64,000 nt of DNA from Acanthopleura granulata (taxonomy: Eukaryota; Mollusca; Polyplacophora; Chitonida; Chitonidae): positions 14,537,997-14,601,996 of the forward strand of contig JABBOT010000007.1 of the NCBI GenBank assembly GCA_016165875.1, read 5' to 3'. The position numbers were made by a program, and so were the translations under genes. Below the pieces are notes generated by a model. The model did no database searches. It was given only the letters and a program-made list of their open reading frames with translations, and was not told where the DNA came from. Shown here in pieces: positions 1 to 64,000 of this stretch (positions within the stretch are counted from its first letter, which is position 1; the number at the start of each line of letters is the position of its first letter).

Positions 1-278
1 CGAGCATTTTAATCAAAGTTGGTATTTGATTTAAGTCTAAATTGGATTTGGTGGAATTGTCCGGTAAGGCGGACTAGCCTGCAACCTAAATTCATTTCAC
101 AGTTAATAAAAAGACAAGAATGGTAATTTTGTTTTTTTCCAGGGGAAATAGTTTCATACAGAAGCATACCACTGTTGAAATGTGGCTGATCACTAAATTT
201 ACTGTTGTCTTTTATGAAGATGTTATATATTACACATTATAGTCTCATTATATTTTTTTTGGTTAATTTCACCCTCAG
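1..278 (+). other. 3' end of an upstream intron
   Basis: AT-rich sequence with no coding signal, ending in a pyrimidine-rich stretch and CAG at 276-278, the acceptor of the first exon in the window. No repeat was recognised here. Confidence 0.7.
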
Positions 279-60935
<60,657 letters not shown>

Positions 60936-63900
60936 GTGCGGGAAATCTGCGAGAAGAGTCAAGCTCTCAGGTGGTGGCGAGATTTGTGCACAAACCAGAA
61001 GTCCTGGTGATAGATTTGGGACATCAGTCAGGTCTGTCCCCAGGGACATTTGTCTGGGGGCAGGCCTGGAGTCCCATCAAATCCCCTGGGGTCCTACAAT
61101 CCTGACAGACAAGCAGGAACAGAACAGGGAGCCTGGGAGAAAAACAACAGTAAACTTTTCCTTGAGTCAGGATTCTACAGAAAAGCCAACATGTGGACAG
61201 CAGAAGTATTGGAGCTGAAATCCTGGGTACAACTCCTGCATCTGGTCAGCCTTAATTAGGCTAGACTGGCTTATCATCAAACCCCTCAGTCACACCTCCT
61301 GGGCCCCTGCCTGACAGTTTACACCCACCATGCTTTGATCAGTCTCACACCAACCCTCTACAGCTGTATTTATAGACAGAAGGACAGGCAGAAAGCCCAC
61401 TTCTAGCAGCTCTCTGACTTTAATAGAGCCACCTGGCCCTTGAAGCAGCCTCATACCACAATACTACAAACATAGGGAACACCCTGGTATTTCCAACCAC
61501 TATAAGCCTGCAGTACATTGCACACAATGGCGTTTCTATCCAGATGGATGTGCTCATGTAAGCAGTGTACAAGTCTACTTGTAAAGTTACTTCCAGTGTC
61601 TAGTCAGCCCAGTAAATGTGGGAATTCACTTTTTAATATTACAATATTATTATTATTATTTTAATTTTTTTTTTTAGTGAATGCCAATGTCCACAGTGTG
61701 TACTTATATAATACAAGTATATGATTTATATACATGTATGACTTACTACACCATGGGTTGCATATTCTGCAGTGAGTGTAAATACAATCAAGTTGTGATA
61801 AAAGGAAACAAGAAAGTTAAATGGACCTAACCATTGGCAAGACATATATATATATGTACACGTAGGTTGTAACCACCTTAAATATCACCTACCTTTTTCA
61901 GATTTCATTATAAAGCCAGGTGTCACAACTTGTAAATAGTACAACTCACCTGATCACAAACTATATGCAGTCCATCGTTGATTAACACTTAAACAGGGAT
62001 CTAGGCAAACTGTACATATGTTATTCTTGCTTTTAAAATCATTTGACTTTGATCTTTTCTTTGGTTAAGTAGACTAAATATGTTTTGGAACACATTAAAA
62101 CCACTTATGTTCCTGTATATAGCAGACACCTTTGCCGTAACGAAGGTGAGTGACTTTGTGGGGTAGGGAGGTGGGTCAGTGTTAAATATTACTACTATTA
62201 TCTTATGAAGGCACAGATCAGTGAGCATTTTAAGTTTTTCGTCAGCTTCCATTGCCACCCCCAGTTGATTTGGGGCCAGAGAGGTTTACCTGTGGTTAGC
62301 GGATAGGAGAAGGAAACTTTTATAAATTTCCAGTGACTGTTATTCCTCTGTAGATGTAAACATTTATGGAGCAAAAACTACTGTCTGGAATTTTGTAAAA
62401 TTGTCCCTGATAAGAAAAAGATTGCCAAACATCCATGTTCTTCATAGATCTTTGCACCTGTCCTGTTTGTTAAGCCGTTATAAGAGTATATATAGGAGAA
62501 ATACAGGCACATGTAGGGGGCAGTTCAGCAATTGCACTTCAGATAGAAAATACGTTTTGATGCGAGATTTGGCTGAGTGTAAATAGTGGAGAGATATTTT
62601 ATATTTATGCGTGACAGTGACATGGAATCTCCTAGGGCACATGTAGTAGGGTAGGTGAATGAAGATGTACCTGTCAAAATTGTCAGGGGTGGGGAGGGGT
62701 ACTGATGAGGCAGGAAGATCTGTGATTGTAAACTCCTAATGAAACCTGGATGGAGAGATGAGGTTAGGGTGGGAGATAAGGGTAGGGGTGGGGTGGTGGG
62801 AGGGGTGGGAAAGGAAGGGGGAAGTGGGATAAAATACAGATGCTATACATGTTGCCCGGCCTGGCTGAGATGTATGGATATATGTACAATGTATGTTATA
62901 AGCTCTCCACTAGTTAGTGGCTTGATTTGAATCCTAGCCGGGTAACCGCTTGTGAACAGCTGGAGTTTACCGTGGACATGCACAATTAGGTAAAATGGAC
63001 TTGTACATGTTTAGAAGTGTGCTGGCCACTTTATGTGAAGATCAACGCTCATGTCTGAATAGGGATTAGTGTCTTTGAATTGTTATCACATTGTAAAATT
63101 TCAAGCGCTGTAGTTATTTAATGACTGCTCTTCGCTTTTAAGCCCAAGCCATGCATACATGTATAGTTGCTCATTTTCTCTTCACTGAAGAGCAGGTGCG
63201 CGTAATAGAGGCGCTGTACATATGTATATATTTATTCCAGACATGAAAGTCTGTATCCATGAAAAAGACACACAGGATGTATTCAAATGAACCATCCTCC
63301 ACCCACCTATGGTCCAAGTCAAATATGTTATTGGTGTGTAGATCACAGAAAGCCATGGAGAATACTATATGTAGTGACAGCATTTTAGAATTGCTCAATT
63401 TTATCCAGAATCTTTGTCTTTTGATTGTGTGTTTTTTTTTTCACCATATACATGTATATTTTAATGTTTTCCAACATGTTTACCTTTTCTCTTTTCCCTT
63501 ATTTTTGAGTTATTTATTTCCGACGAATTCATAAGCAAGTGAAGATGAGCCTTTTGAAGGTGACTCAAAATTAATGAACCAGATTTTTACTTTTAAGTTG
63601 TAAATAGTATACACAGACATTGCGTACATGCATATAAATGTATTAATATATCTTTTTTTTTTCTATTTAAGAATAATTTTCCCTTTGCCTAAGAATTTGT
63701 TTTCTATCATAGAAAAGTGATTAAGCTTCGCCATCTGGACTTGCTTTCTCGTTGATAATGGCCATTCTGCTTAGGTGTACATCGTCAAGTAATATATTAA
63801 GGAATGGCTCATTTCTCATCAGTTTTAGAGTTTATCAGGATTGAAGCACAAGTCAGCTGTTCTCATCAGAAATGTTGTTTAGCAAGAAAGATTGAGTTTC

Positions 63901-64000
63901 ACCTGTACCAGCTTTCTACCTGTCTGCCTAAACTGACCACCATGACCAGGCTGTGGGCAGTCAGACACACAGACAGACAGACAAGATGCTCCTCATAAAA
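60936..64000. other. 3' UTR and downstream DNA
   Basis: No second gene was recognised on either strand. No AATAAA was seen soon after the stop; ATTAAA at 62094-62099 is the best poly(A)-signal candidate I noticed, and it is weak. A G-rich + tract lies at 62765-62826. Simple AT tracts occur at 61640-61675 and about 61846. The small ORFs here have no family resemblance. Confidence 0.6.

Noticed and set aside
60936..64000. A downstream neighbouring gene
   Set aside because: Only short ORFs of AT-rich composition are present, without motifs or exon-like structure on either strand.

Overview
The window is the 3' half of one split eukaryotic gene on the + strand: an otoferlin-type (type II) ferlin. 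Twenty-five exons between 279 and 60935 join in phase into one 1,231-residue reading frame ending in TAA. The 5' half of the gene (N-terminal C2 domains, promoter, start codon) lies upstream of base 1. Residue numbers below count from the first codon in the window. The host is very probably a mollusc or another lophotrochozoan: the protein is clearly otoferlin but not vertebrate-like in its linker, the gene has long introns (up to 7.1 kb), and the introns carry tRNA-derived SINEs with a GAGTACGGCGTAAAACACC-type tail that I associate with molluscan genomes. The genus cannot be read from this sequence. Layout: 279-2100 encodes the C2D domain. 5777-8841 encodes the ferlin segment with FWGLRDLK and the fold after it. 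9309-18513 encodes an expanded charged linker that includes a 24-nt microexon. 20913-31667 encodes C2E. 36226-44654 encodes the C2E-C2F connector. 45490-57241 encodes C2F. 59207-60935 encodes the C-terminal ferlin segment and a single tail-anchor membrane helix. From 60936 to the window end there is only 3' UTR and/or intergenic DNA; no second gene was recognised on either strand. Known role of the family: otoferlin is a membrane-anchored multi-C2 calcium sensor for synaptic vesicle fusion and recycling in vertebrate hair cells. The invertebrate protein is inferred to act in calcium-dependent membrane fusion. The most unusual content is in the introns. In three introns short tandem arrays begin exactly at a splice junction and repeat it: a 68-bp array in intron 4 made from the acceptor plus the first ~36 nt of exon 5, and donor-based arrays in introns 15 and 22. 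Two SINEs have landed in splice sites: one duplicated the polypyrimidine tract of exon 20, the other duplicated the donor of exon 21 (ACAGGTG on both sides). Other structures are a 25/50-bp higher-order minisatellite, a 34-bp minisatellite of about 28 units, a minisatellite seeded at a SINE/target-site junction, two fold-back elements and a pair of 197-bp MITE-like repeats.
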